A program made the position numbers and the translations under genes. Shown here piece after piece: positions 32,968 through 42,041 of a DNA stretch of 64,000 nt. Under the pieces are notes generated by a model. It ran no database searches and was not told where the DNA came from. It was given only the letters and a program-made list of their open reading frames with translations. Origin of the DNA: Methylocystis heyeri (GTDB lineage Bacteria > Pseudomonadota > Alphaproteobacteria > Rhizobiales > Beijerinckiaceae). The DNA is taken from NCBI RefSeq assembly GCF_004802635.2, contig NZ_CP046052.1:3286001-3350000 (forward strand), written 5' to 3'. Position 1 is the first letter of the stretch. Each line of letters begins with the position of its first letter.

Positions 32968-34707
32968 ATGACGCAGCAACCTCTTATCGCTTTCGCCGGC
33001 GGCCGGCGCGCGAATCTGCCAAATCTCTGGGACGCCGCGGCGCTCATTCTGGTGCTGGGCGTATTCGTGCTCATGAGCTACGGCTCGCGCGGCATGACCT
33101 CGCCGCTGAGCGCTCCCGAAACCGCCGCTCTCTCGCTCGACTACTGGAAACTTCCCTATTACGGGCTGCGCACCACGCTGCGCATGTTCGCGGCGATCGT
33201 CGTCTCGCTGGTCTTCACTTTCACCTATGCGACGCTCGCCGCTAAAAGCCGGCGCGCGGAGATGGTTTTGATTCCGCTGCTGGACGTGCTGCAGTCGGTG
33301 CCGATCCTCGGCTTTCTTTCCTTCACGGTCACTTTTTTCCTCCAGCTCTTTCCCGGATCGACGCTGGGCGCCGAATGCGCCGCCATATTCGCGATATTCA
33401 CCAGCCAGGCCTGGAACATGGCCTTCTCCTTCTACCAATCGCTGAGGACCGTGCCCCGCGACCTCGAGGAAGTCGCCGCCAATTTCCGCCTCACGCCCTG
33501 GCAGAAGTTCTGGCAGCTGGAGACGCCCTTCGCAATGCCCGGCCTGATCTGGAACATGATGATGTCGATGTCCGGCGGCTGGTTCTTCGTGGTGGCGTCC
33601 GAAGCGATCTCGGTCGGCGACGTCAATGTCCGCCTTCCCGGCGTCGGCTCTTATCTCGCCCTCGCCATCGACCAGAGGCGCATCGACTGCGTCGCGGCGG
33701 CGGTGGTGGCGGTGGCGCTCATCATTCTCGCCTACGACCAGCTGCTGTTCCGGCCGATCGTCGCCTTCGCCGACAAATTCCGGGTCGAGCTGACGGCCTC
33801 GCAGACCACGGCGGATTCCTGGGTGCGCGATCTTTTCTTGAGGACGCGCTGGATGCAGCGGATCATGACCGGCCCCGCCAGGCTGCTGCACGCCGCGTCG
33901 CTGCTTAAAATGCGGCGGCCCGCCGCGGCGCGGCGCAAGGGCCCGCCCAACCCCAGGATCGAGCTTGTTCTCGACCTCGTCTGGTATGCGATCCTCGGCG
34001 CCGCGCTTTTCGCCAGCGTATCGATGATCGTCAATTTCATCCGCCAGGGCGTCGGCGTGGACGAGGTGAAGACCGTCGCGACCCTGACCTTCTACACGCT
34101 GCTGCGCGTGATGGCGCTGATCGCCATCGCGACGGCCATATGGCTGCCGATCGGGGTCTGGATCGGCCTGCGGCCGCGCATCGCCGAAAAAGCCCAGCCT
34201 TTCGCGCAGTTCCTCGCGGCCTTTCCCGCCAATGTGCTGTTCCCGATCGCGGTGATCGCCATATTGCGGTTCCACCTCAATCCCGACATCTGGCTGTCCG
34301 TCCTCATCGTGTTCGGCACCCAGTGGTATATTCTCTTCAATGTCATCGCCGGCGCCAGCGCCTTCCCGAACGATCTGCGCGAGGCGGCGCAAAATTTCGG
34401 CATCAAGGGCTGGAGCTGGTGGAAGAACGTAATCCTGCCCGCGGTCTTCCCCTATTACATCACCGGCGCCATCACGGCCTCGGGAGGCTCGTGGAACGCC
34501 TCGATCGTCGCGGAATATGTGAAATGGGGCGACGACACCGTATCCGCCAACGGGGTCGGAGCCTATATCGCGCGGGCGACCGCGGATGGCGACTATCCCA
34601 AGATCGTTCTCGGCGTCGCCGCCATGAGCATCGTCGTCATTCTGATCAACCGACTGTTCTGGCGTCGGCTCGCCTCGATCGGCGAGCGCCGTCTGCGGCT
34701 TTTGTGA
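32968..34707 (+). CDS. ABC transporter permease, two fused BPD domains (nitrate/sulfonate/bicarbonate type)
   Basis: 579 residues with two binding-protein-dependent transport permease domains in one chain, about 60-255 and 355-570. Each has an EAA loop for the ATPase: EEVAANFRLTPWQKFWQLETP and REAAQNFGIKGWSWWKNVILP. About twelve hydrophobic segments. The fusion supplies both membrane halves. Related single-domain permeases (NrtB, SsuC, TauC, CmpB) import nitrate, sulfonates, taurine or bicarbonate. The matching ATPase starts 9 bases after its stop. No substrate-binding protein gene is in the window, so the substrate is unknown. Confidence 0.88.
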   Translation: MTQQPLIAFAGGRRANLPNLWDAAALILVLGVFVLMSYGSRGMTSPLSAPETAALSLDYWKLPYYGLRTTLRMFAAIVVSLVFTFTYATLAAKSRRAEMVLIPLLDVLQSVPILGFLSFTVTFFLQLFPGSTLGAECAAIFAIFTSQAWNMAFSFYQSLRTVPRDLEEVAANFRLTPWQKFWQLETPFAMPGLIWNMMMSMSGGWFFVVASEAISVGDVNVRLPGVGSYLALAIDQRRIDCVAAAVVAVALIILAYDQLLFRPIVAFADKFRVELTASQTTADSWVRDLFLRTRWMQRIMTGPARLLHAASLLKMRRPAAARRKGPPNPRIELVLDLVWYAILGAALFASVSMIVNFIRQGVGVDEVKTVATLTFYTLLRVMALIAIATAIWLPIGVWIGLRPRIAEKAQPFAQFLAAFPANVLFPIAVIAILRFHLNPDIWLSVLIVFGTQWYILFNVIAGASAFPNDLREAAQNFGIKGWSWWKNVILPAVFPYYITGAITASGGSWNASIVAEYVKWGDDTVSANGVGAYIARATADGDYPKIVLGVAAMSIVVILINRLFWRRLASIGERRLRLL

Positions 34708-34716
34708 GGCTTTCGC

Positions 34717-36027
34717 ATGATCGACAATTCTTCGCGCAACCCTCCCCTTCTCTCCATCGACAATGTCTCGCAGACCTATGTCCGCGGCGCAGATAAAGGC
34801 GCGACCGTTCTCGACAAGATCTCGCTCACGCTGAACGAGGGCGAAATCGTCGGGCTGCTCGGGCGCTCCGGCTGCGGAAAATCGACCCTGCTGCGCATCG
34901 TCTCGGGCCTCAACCGGCCGAGCGACGGCGAAGTGATCTATCGCGGGGAGCCGGTCGCTGGCCCGGTCGACGGCATAGCCATGGTGTTCCAGAGCTTTGC
35001 CCTGTTTCCCTGGCTCACCGTGCTCGCCAATGTGGAGCTCGGGCTTCGCGCCAAGGGCGTCCCCGAAGCCGAGGCCCGCAAACGCGCGCTGCAGGCCATC
35101 GACATCATCGGCCTCGACGGCTTCGAAAACGCCTATCCGAAGGAAATCTCGGGCGGCATGCGCCAGCGCGTCGGCTTCGCCCGCGCCCTGGTGGTGGCGC
35201 CGAGCATTCTGCTGATGGACGAGCCTTTCTCCGCCCTCGACGTGCTCACCGCCGAGACGCTGCGCACCGACCTTCTCGATCTCTGGGTCGAAGGCCGCAT
35301 GCCGATCAAATCGATCCTGATGGTCACGCACAACATCGAGGAATCGGTGCTGATGTGCGACCGCATCGTGGTGCTGTCGTCCAACCCGGGCCGCATCGCC
35401 GCCGAAATCAGGGTCACGCTGCAGCATCCCCGCAATCGCCTCGATCCCGAATTCCGCCAGCTCGTCGATCAGATCTATGCGCTGATGACGCGCCGCGCCG
35501 ACGTCAAAACCAACTCCGGCTCCTTCCCCGGCCTCGGCATCGGCATGGCCCTGCCCACCGTGTCGACCAATACTCTCGCCGGCATGATCGAGGAGGTCGC
35601 CGCCCCGCCCTATGACGGCAAGGCCGACCTGCCCGCTCTCGCCGACAGCCTGCAACTCGAGATCGACGATCTCTTCCCGGTCGCCGAAACCCTGCAGCTC
35701 TTGCGTTTCGCCGAGCTCGCCGAAGGCGACATCAAGCTGACGCTCGCGGGCAGGCGCTTCGCCGAGATGGACGTCGACCAGCGCAAGAAACTGTTCGGCG
35801 ACCATCTCCTGTCCTATGTGCCGCTCGCGCAGCGCATCCGCCGCGTGCTGGACGAACGCCCGTCCCACCACGCGCCGGCGACCCGCTTCCGCGAGGAGCT
35901 CGAGGATTACATGAGCGAGGATTATGCCGAGACGACCCTGAAAAGCGTCACCACCTGGGGCCGCTATGGGGAGATCTTCGCCTATGACGAAAGCACCCAG
36001 TCCTTCAGCCTGGAGAATCCGCAGTAA
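34717..36027 (+). CDS. ABC transporter ATPase with C-terminal AAA-associated domain
   Basis: 436 residues. The N-terminal ABC ATPase (about 8-250) has Walker A GRSGCGKST, Q-loop QSFALFPW, signature SGGMRQRVG, Walker B LLMDEPFSALD and the switch His in VTHNIEES. It is of the NrtD/SsuB/TauB group. The C-terminal 150 residues (GKADLPALADSLQLEIDDLFPVAETLQLL onward) form an AAA_assoc_C domain, a winged-helix-like add-on seen in SBP-less relatives and probably regulatory. Its last 23 bases overlap the convergent glycosyltransferase gene. Confidence 0.9.
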   Translation: MIDNSSRNPPLLSIDNVSQTYVRGADKGATVLDKISLTLNEGEIVGLLGRSGCGKSTLLRIVSGLNRPSDGEVIYRGEPVAGPVDGIAMVFQSFALFPWLTVLANVELGLRAKGVPEAEARKRALQAIDIIGLDGFENAYPKEISGGMRQRVGFARALVVAPSILLMDEPFSALDVLTAETLRTDLLDLWVEGRMPIKSILMVTHNIEESVLMCDRIVVLSSNPGRIAAEIRVTLQHPRNRLDPEFRQLVDQIYALMTRRADVKTNSGSFPGLGIGMALPTVSTNTLAGMIEEVAAPPYDGKADLPALADSLQLEIDDLFPVAETLQLLRFAELAEGDIKLTLAGRRFAEMDVDQRKKLFGDHLLSYVPLAQRIRRVLDERPSHHAPATRFREELEDYMSEDYAETTLKSVTTWGRYGEIFAYDESTQSFSLENPQ

Positions 36028-37267
36028 TCGCAACCTTCCGCGCCAGCGCCGCTTCATAGACCACGAGCGTCTCAGCGACATGCCGCGACAGGGTGGGAGG
36101 ATTTCGCCAGTAGGACTCGTAAGCCCCCTGCGCCAGCCGGGCGACCTGGGCGTCGTCCGCCATGCGGCGCAGGGCCTGCGAAAGGGAAGCGGCGTCGCCG
36201 CTCGCAAACCACAGGCCCTCGCTTCCGTCCGCGATTTCATCGCGCGCGGCGCAGATGTCGGAAACGATCACCGGCGTTCCCATCGCCTTGGCCTCCAGCG
36301 CCGTGAGACCCAGCCCTTCGTACCATAGCGACGGAAACACCAGCGCGCGCGCGGCGCGCATCGCCTCGCGCACCTTCGCGGGGCTGCGCCAGCCGAGCAG
36401 CCGCGCCCTGGGATATTTCGCGCGCAGCTCGCCCGCCGCCGGTCCGTCGCCGATAAAGACCGCGGCGACGCCGGCCGCCTCGGCTGCTTGCGCAAACAGC
36501 GCGGCGCCCTTTTCGGCCGAAAGACGCCCGACGAAGAGGAAGTCTCCCGTGGCCGGCGCCGGCTTGGGTCCGAGCGGCTCGGCTTCGACCGGATTGCAAA
36601 CCCGGTGAACCGCCGCGCCTTTCGGCAGGAAAGAGGGCAGCAGCTTTTCCTGCAAAGGCGAGATCAGAATGAAATCGCGAAAAACCGAGGGGAAGCCGGA
36701 AAGCTCGGCGATCGTCAGGCGGGCGTTGCGCCACAGCTTGAAGGGATAGTTGCGGGAATCGCAATTGGTCGCCCAGCAGGCGGCCGACATCGGCTCGCGA
36801 TGGCAAACGCGATCGCTGCGATAGTCGTAAAATCCGCCATTGGGGCAGAACAGGAAATACTCGTGCATGGTGTAGACCGCCGGGAGGCCGGAGGCCGCGA
36901 TGGCCCGGCCGATCGAAGGCGACAGGGCCTTGGCCCAGCCATGCACATGAATGATCGTGTTTTCCCGCGGCAGGCCCCGCAACACCCCGCTCAGCGCCTT
37001 CGCCGCCTCGAGGTTCCAGATTCCCTGCATCGCCGCGGCGGCGCGCGAGGGATTTTCCAGAATGTCGCGCTGGCCGAGACAGACGGTTCTTATCCCGGCC
37101 GCGGAGAGGCGCTCGTCGACCGGGCCGCAGGCGCAGAAAAACACCGGCGTCGCGCCCGCCGCGGCGAGTCCGAGCGCGCTTTCTATCGCAACCTTGGACT
37201 GACCGCCGCTGACGTAGCCGTGATCCACCAGGATCACGACGTTGAGATTGCGAACATCCAGAGGCAA
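36005..37267 (-). CDS. family 4-type glycosyltransferase (GT-B fold)
   Basis: 420 residues from a TTG at 37267 with GGAG eight bases upstream. The N-terminal half has HGYVSGGQSKVAIESALGL and IHVHGWAKALSP, with a Cys-rich loop (RVCHREPMSAACWATNCDSR) typical of this subgroup. The C-terminal half has the donor-binding GRLSAEKG and the E-x7-E motif (SLWYEGLGLTALEAKAMGTPVIVSD). It probably transfers a sugar in surface polysaccharide or glycolipid synthesis; donor and acceptor are not evident. Its 3' end overlaps the ABC ATPase gene on the other strand by 23 bases. Confidence 0.85.
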   Translation of the reverse strand: MPLDVRNLNVVILVDHGYVSGGQSKVAIESALGLAAAGATPVFFCACGPVDERLSAAGIRTVCLGQRDILENPSRAAAAMQGIWNLEAAKALSGVLRGLPRENTIIHVHGWAKALSPSIGRAIAASGLPAVYTMHEYFLFCPNGGFYDYRSDRVCHREPMSAACWATNCDSRNYPFKLWRNARLTIAELSGFPSVFRDFILISPLQEKLLPSFLPKGAAVHRVCNPVEAEPLGPKPAPATGDFLFVGRLSAEKGAALFAQAAEAAGVAAVFIGDGPAAGELRAKYPRARLLGWRSPAKVREAMRAARALVFPSLWYEGLGLTALEAKAMGTPVIVSDICAARDEIADGSEGLWFASGDAASLSQALRRMADDAQVARLAQGAYESYWRNPPTLSRHVAETLVVYEAALARKVAITADSPG

Positions 37268-37362
37268 TTGGGACTCCGATCAAAACGGCGGGCGGCGGTT
37301 GCGCGGAAGATACGCCCGGCGTCTTAATCGAACCCGAAGAGCCGGCGAGCTCGCGCCATTCG

Positions 37363-38631
37363 CTACGGCGCGGGGTTTTCCGGCTCCACCCGGCTTTTGA
37401 CGGAGGCGCCCGGCGACGGCGGATCCGCGTCGCCGTCATATTGATAATCCCGCGTCCAGGGGCGGCGGCCCCAGCCGTTTTTGACGGGCTTGTAGAGCAG
37501 CAATTGGGCGACCGACAGAGAGCCGCGCTCGAAGGCCGCGGCCATGGCGGCGAGATAGACTTTCCAGATCCGGTAGCGCTCCACGCCCGCGGCCTCGATC
37601 GCCTCTTGCTCGCGCGCTTCGAGGCGACGCGACCAGCGCTCCAGCGTGCGAATGTAATGCGGCCGCAAGTCCTCCACGTCGACGACTTCGAAACCTGCGC
37701 CCGAAGCTTCCGAAACGACGCGGGAAAGCGGCGCAAGAGCGCCGCCCGGGAACAGATATTTGTCTATCCGGCCGCCCGGGGCCGGCCGCGCCTCGCGCGA
37801 GCTATCCCGCGCCACCATTCCCTGATTGAGGAAGACGCCGCCCGGCCGCAGAAGGTCGGACGCCTTTTGAAAATGGGCCGGGAGATTGCGCGATCCGACA
37901 TGCTCGTAGACGTCGACCGAGACGATCTTGTCGAAAGCGGCCTCCTCGACGTCGCGATAGTCTTGCAGCCTGATTTCGATATCGTCGTCCACGAGGCGCT
38001 CTCGCGCATATCGGCTCTGGGGCTCGCTGAGCGTCACGCCGAGCCCGACCGCCCCGCGGCGCTGGGCGGCCCAGCGAAGCAGCCCGCCCCATCCGCAGCC
38101 GATATCGAGCAGGCGGTCCCCCGGCCTCAACAGCAGCTTGCGGCAGATATGCTCGAGCTTCTGCTCCTGCGCCGTGTCGATGTCCTCGCTGCCGCTGCGG
38201 AAATAGGCGCAGCTGTAGATCATGCGCTCGTCGAGCCACAGCCGGTAGAAATCATTCGAGGCGTCATATTGGTAGCGGACATGCGAGGCGTCGACGCCGG
38301 TCGAACCGATGCGCGCCAGCATCGCCATGAAGCGTGTCAGAACCTGCAGCACAGGCGCGCTCTCCAGACGCTCGGCGAGGACGACTCCGGCCTGGAGGAT
38401 TTCCTCGACCGAGCCGTCGACGACGATCTCCCCCTGGATGTAAGCGTCGGCCAAAGCGCCGAAGTCCCCTCCGATCAGCGCTCTCAAAAGTTTCGGCGAG
38501 CGAAGAAAGACCGTGACCTGCGGCGACGGAACGAAATCGACGGCCTCGCCGTCCCGGAAGACGAGGCGCAACGACGGCGGGCGGCCTCCGCGAGAGCAAA
38601 GATACCGCAGCGTCTCGGAACGCAGAGACAT
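37363..38631 (-). CDS. cyclopropane-fatty-acyl-phospholipid synthase family methyltransferase
   Basis: 422 residues with GGAGGG upstream of the ATG. The N-terminal lipid-binding part (about 1-115) includes VRYQYDASNDFYRLWLDERMIYSCAYF at its border. The SAM-binding domain has LLDIGCGWGGLLRWAA and VSVDVYEHVG, and the C-terminal part has PGGRIDKYLFPGG. It is expected to methylenate unsaturated fatty acids in membrane phospholipids, or to be one of the several non-CFA paralogues common in Rhizobiales. The C-terminal tail after DYQYDGD is Pro-rich and not conserved. The 254 bases upstream (38632-38885) show no feature I can name. Confidence 0.88.
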   Translation of the reverse strand: MSLRSETLRYLCSRGGRPPSLRLVFRDGEAVDFVPSPQVTVFLRSPKLLRALIGGDFGALADAYIQGEIVVDGSVEEILQAGVVLAERLESAPVLQVLTRFMAMLARIGSTGVDASHVRYQYDASNDFYRLWLDERMIYSCAYFRSGSEDIDTAQEQKLEHICRKLLLRPGDRLLDIGCGWGGLLRWAAQRRGAVGLGVTLSEPQSRYARERLVDDDIEIRLQDYRDVEEAAFDKIVSVDVYEHVGSRNLPAHFQKASDLLRPGGVFLNQGMVARDSSREARPAPGGRIDKYLFPGGALAPLSRVVSEASGAGFEVVDVEDLRPHYIRTLERWSRRLEAREQEAIEAAGVERYRIWKVYLAAMAAAFERGSLSVAQLLLYKPVKNGWGRRPWTRDYQYDGDADPPSPGASVKSRVEPENPAP

Positions 38632-38885
38632 CGGACGTCATCCCTCCGCTCGGGTTCCCGAGACCATTCCGCCATTCGCGCTTTTCGCAAAAGATCCGCG
38701 GCGACTGCAGGAATAGAATAGGCCCGCAGCGGAAATCGCCAAGGCCGGCGTTTCCCTCGGGCCGGCTGACAAGGGAGACGGCGGATTGGCGAGGCCGTAT
38801 TTCTACGGGAAGCCTCAAATGGCGATCGGCGTGAAGATTGCGGTGAAAACCGCGCACAAGCCGACAGGCTCCCGAAAGGAAGCGC

Positions 38886-39770
38886 TCAGCGGCCCTGCAC
38901 CTCCGGCACCGCTTGCGACGGGCCGAAGATGACCTGAGAGGGATCGCGTTCGATGCTGCGAACCGCGCGATCGAGCGAATCCACCGCCTTGCGCGCATCC
39001 ACAGCCAGCTCCTCATATTGGCGCAATCCGGTCGAGGAGAATTTATTGATGTTGCCGGCGATGCTCTTGATGGTTTTGGGGTCGAGCGCCTTGATAGCCT
39101 TGTCGGCGTCGGCGATCAGGCCGTCGAGATGGGACGCGACCGGCTTGAGGGAGTGAACGACGTCGGCGGCGTCGCGGATGAAGGCGCCGGTCGGCGCGCT
39201 GTTGTCGGCGAGCGTCTTGGTGAAGGCTTCGACGTTTTTCAGCGTCGCGGTGATGTTGGACGAATTGGCGTCGAGCAGCTTGTCGAGCTTGTCGACCATC
39301 TCGATGGCCCTGCCCGAAAGGCGCTGCACATTTTCCAGGAGGTTGGCGATCTCGGAGCGCTCCGCGGTGATTCGCGGATAGGCCTCGCCGGGCTTCTTCA
39401 CGATCTCGGGCGCGCCGGGCGTGCCGCCCACGAGCGAGACGACGCCGACGCTGGTGAAGCCGCGCTGTTCCAGCCTCGCCCGGGTGTCGGCCTTAACAGG
39501 CGTCTTTCTGTCGATATTGATGAGAACGTCGACCTGGCTGGGATCGTCCGGGTCGATCTCGAGGCTCGTGACTTCGCCGACCTTGAGGCCGTTGAACATC
39601 ACGGCGCTACCGCGGGTCAGCCCTTCGACGGAGCCGCGCACGACGAGCTGATAGGTCTGATAGAGCGCCAGCTTGCTCGGTCCCGAGATCCAGAAGACGA
39701 AAAGAAAGCCGCCGATCGCCACCGCGAGAGTAAAGAGGCCGATGAGCGCGAAATGGGCGCGGGTTTCCAT
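38886..39770 (-). CDS. mlaD: MlaD/MCE-domain lipid transport protein
   Basis: 294 residues with AAGGA before the ATG. One N-terminal transmembrane helix (about 8-28) anchors it. The MCE domain spans about 38-120 (YQLVVRGSVEGLTRGSAVMFNGLKVGEV, then RARLEQRGFTSVGVVSLVGG). A long helical C-terminal region (about 140-275) follows, as in proteins that form periplasmic needles or rings. With MlaE and MlaF it moves phospholipids between the two membranes. A repeat lies in the 130-base gap between it and mlaF. Confidence 0.9.
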   Translation of the reverse strand: METRAHFALIGLFTLAVAIGGFLFVFWISGPSKLALYQTYQLVVRGSVEGLTRGSAVMFNGLKVGEVTSLEIDPDDPSQVDVLINIDRKTPVKADTRARLEQRGFTSVGVVSLVGGTPGAPEIVKKPGEAYPRITAERSEIANLLENVQRLSGRAIEMVDKLDKLLDANSSNITATLKNVEAFTKTLADNSAPTGAFIRDAADVVHSLKPVASHLDGLIADADKAIKALDPKTIKSIAGNINKFSSTGLRQYEELAVDARKAVDSLDRAVRSIERDPSQVIFGPSQAVPEVQGR

Positions 39771-39797
39771 TTTTCGTCCTTATTGCGGCGGCGCCTT

Positions 39798-39894
39798 GAG
39801 CGTTTCCAGCCGAAGCAGACGCCGGTTCGGCGCTGGAAACGCATTGAGAACAATAACCTATAGCCTTTTCATTTCATGTTCCGTGGAACATGAA
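39798..39894 (+). repeat. dispersed repeat family C, copy 2, inside the mla operon
   Basis: Module one: GCGTTTCCAGC (39800-39810) pairs with GCTGGAAACGC (39832-39842) around an inner CCGAA...TTCGG. Module two: a perfect palindrome, TTCATGTTCC-GT-GGAACATGAA (39873-39894). The same two modules recur in inverse orientation at 27974-28066. It separates mlaF from mlaD and ends 6 bases before the mlaF stop. Confidence 0.8.
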
Positions 39895-39900
39895 AAGGCT

Positions 39901-40725
39901 CTAGCCGTCCGGTTTGCGTTCCAGAGTCCCTATCAGCCTGTTGCCGCGCGTGCCGTGGAAATAGGCGCGCAGCCAGGGTTGATCCGAGGCCAACAGTTCC
40001 TGAAGCGAACCGACGCCGATCACCTTGCCCTGGGAGAGCGCAGCGACGCGGTCGCAGATCGAGTATAGGCTGTCGAGGTCATGCGTCACCATGAATACGG
40101 TAAGCCCCAGGGTTTTCTGCAGGGTGGCGATCAATTCGTCGAAGTCGGCCGCGCCGATGGGATCTAGTCCCGAAGTGGGCTCGTCGAGAAAGAGGAGCTC
40201 GGGATCGAGCGCGAGCGCCCTTGCGAGCGCGGCGCGTTTGATCATGCCGCCGGACAGCTCGGACGGAAGCTTTTCAGCGGCGTCGGCGGGCAGGCCGACC
40301 AGCTTGAGCTTCAGCAGGGCGAGATCGTCCATGAAGCTCTGCGAGAGATCCCTGTTCTCGCGCATCGGCATCTGGATGTTCTGCTTGACCGTGAGCCCGG
40401 AAAACAGGGCTCCGTTCTGGAACAGGACGCCCCAGCGCTGCTCCAGCAGGCGCAGCTCGCGCGGCGGCAAGGCGTCGCGATCCTGCCCGAACAGTCTGAT
40501 CGAGCCCGCCTTTTTCTGCACGAGGCCGAGGATGGTGCGCATCAACACCGATTTGCCCTGCCCCGAACCGCCGACGAAGCCCAGGACCTCTCCCCGGCGC
40601 ACGTCGAGATCGAGGCCGTCCATCACCCTGTGGGCGCCGAATTCGACGATCAGGCCGCGGACGGAAATCAGGATTTCGGGATCGTTTCCCGCAGAGGGCC
40701 CGTTGATGGCGGCGACGGCGTTCAT
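39901..40725 (-). CDS. mlaF: MlaF-type ABC transporter ATPase
   Basis: 274 residues. Walker A GGSGQGKSVLMR, signature ELSGGMIKRAALARAL, Walker B LLFLDEPTSGLD and switch His in VTHDLDS. The EFGAHRVMDGLDLDV start and the C-terminal KVIGVGSLQELLASDQPWLRAYFHG stretch are typical of MlaF. It powers the MlaE permease for phospholipid transport. It begins 8 bases after the mlaE stop on the same strand. Confidence 0.93.
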   Translation of the reverse strand: MNAVAAINGPSAGNDPEILISVRGLIVEFGAHRVMDGLDLDVRRGEVLGFVGGSGQGKSVLMRTILGLVQKKAGSIRLFGQDRDALPPRELRLLEQRWGVLFQNGALFSGLTVKQNIQMPMRENRDLSQSFMDDLALLKLKLVGLPADAAEKLPSELSGGMIKRAALARALALDPELLFLDEPTSGLDPIGAADFDELIATLQKTLGLTVFMVTHDLDSLYSICDRVAALSQGKVIGVGSLQELLASDQPWLRAYFHGTRGNRLIGTLERKPDG

Positions 40726-40733
40726 GATTCTGG

Positions 40734-41882
40734 TCAGTAGCTGATCGAGGCGAAAAACATAGCGAAAAGTCCGTCCACTATGATGACCATGAAGATGCTT
40801 TTGACCACGGCGGCGGTGACCTGGCGTCCGAGCGATTCGGCCGAGCCCATGGTCGCCAGCCCGTCCTGCGTGGAGATGACGCCGATGACCAGGGCCATGA
40901 ACGGCGCCTTTATGATTCCAACCATGAATGTGTTGACGCCGATCGCCTCCTGAAGGAGCGAGATGAACGCCGCCGGGCTGATTCCGGCGTATCCCCAGGA
41001 AACCAGCAGGCCGCCGAACAGGGCCGCCATGTCCGCGATGACGGTCAGGAGCGGCAGCGAAACCGCGAGAGCCAGAACCCGGGGCACCACCAGAACCTCG
41101 ATCGGCGACAGGCCCATGACGCGCAGTGCGTCGACTTCCTCTCGCATCTTCATCGAGCCGAGCTCCGCCGTGATGGCCGAACCCGATCGTCCGGCGATCA
41201 TGATGGAGGTGAGCAGCACGCCGAGCTCGCGCAGCACCAATATGCCGATGAGATCGACCGAATAGCTGGTCGCGCCGAATCTCATGAGCTGGAAGATGCC
41301 CTGCTGGGCGACGATAGACCCCACCGCCAGATTGATCAGCAGAATGATCGGAATGCTGCGCAGGCCGAACATTTCCATCTGATAGACCAGCGACGTGCCG
41401 CGAAAGAGACGCGGCGCCAGCATCGTGCGTCCCAGGGCGACGACGAATTCGCCGAGGAAGCCGGTTCCCCGATAAAACTCCCGCGCCGCGTTCACCACCG
41501 AGGCGCCGAGATCGGCCAAAAGATCGACGATCAGAAAGCCGGGCGCGGCCCTCGCGGGGGCGACCGCCGCGAAGGCGGTTTCATCGAGCAGCAGCCGCTG
41601 CTCCGCTCTTGTTCCTTCGAACGCGACGGCCGCGCCCGCGCGGGTCAGGGTTTCCCTTGCGCGGTTGAGCAGCAGCGCTCCCGCCGTGTCGAGCCGGGCG
41701 ACCGCGCTCATGTCGATGACCACGGAGCCTGCCTTGCCGCCCTTCGCCAGGATTGATTTCCCGGCGCGCTCCAGCCCCCGGGAAGCCGCCAGGGTCCAGT
41801 CGCCGGTCAGGGAAAGCCGCTTGACGTCGCCGCTTGCGGAGAGGGCGACGTCTGGTCGGTTCGCCAAAAGGTCTGACGCCAT
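40734..41882 (-). CDS. mlaE: MlaE-type permease with N-terminal STAS domain
   Basis: 382 residues, longer than E. coli MlaE because an STAS-like domain (about 14-110, with SVVIDMSAVARLDTAGALLL) is fused to its N-terminus; in E. coli that part is the separate protein MlaB. The permease domain (about 125-380) has five or so hydrophobic segments and the conserved EVDALRVMGLSPIEVLVVPR cytoplasmic loop. First gene of the mlaE-mlaF-mlaD operon. No MlaC or MlaA gene is nearby. Confidence 0.92.
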   Translation of the reverse strand: MASDLLANRPDVALSASGDVKRLSLTGDWTLAASRGLERAGKSILAKGGKAGSVVIDMSAVARLDTAGALLLNRARETLTRAGAAVAFEGTRAEQRLLLDETAFAAVAPARAAPGFLIVDLLADLGASVVNAAREFYRGTGFLGEFVVALGRTMLAPRLFRGTSLVYQMEMFGLRSIPIILLINLAVGSIVAQQGIFQLMRFGATSYSVDLIGILVLRELGVLLTSIMIAGRSGSAITAELGSMKMREEVDALRVMGLSPIEVLVVPRVLALAVSLPLLTVIADMAALFGGLLVSWGYAGISPAAFISLLQEAIGVNTFMVGIIKAPFMALVIGVISTQDGLATMGSAESLGRQVTAAVVKSIFMVIIVDGLFAMFFASISY

Positions 41883-42041
41883 ATCGCCTCGTCGCGGCCA
41901 TGCGGAAAGGGCTGCGAAATCGCCTAAATTCCCGGGAGGAAGCCAAAAAGCTTGCGAATCGTCTTAAGCTCGCCGATCCCCAATGTCGAGGGCGGCCGCG
42001 CTGCGGTCAATGCGCCAGACCCGCTTTTTGTTGGAGACAAA

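Noticed and set aside
32722-36240. 1172-codon minus-strand frame opposite the ABC transporter
   Set aside because: Shadow of the permease and ATPase genes with the same low-complexity composition and no recognisable domain.
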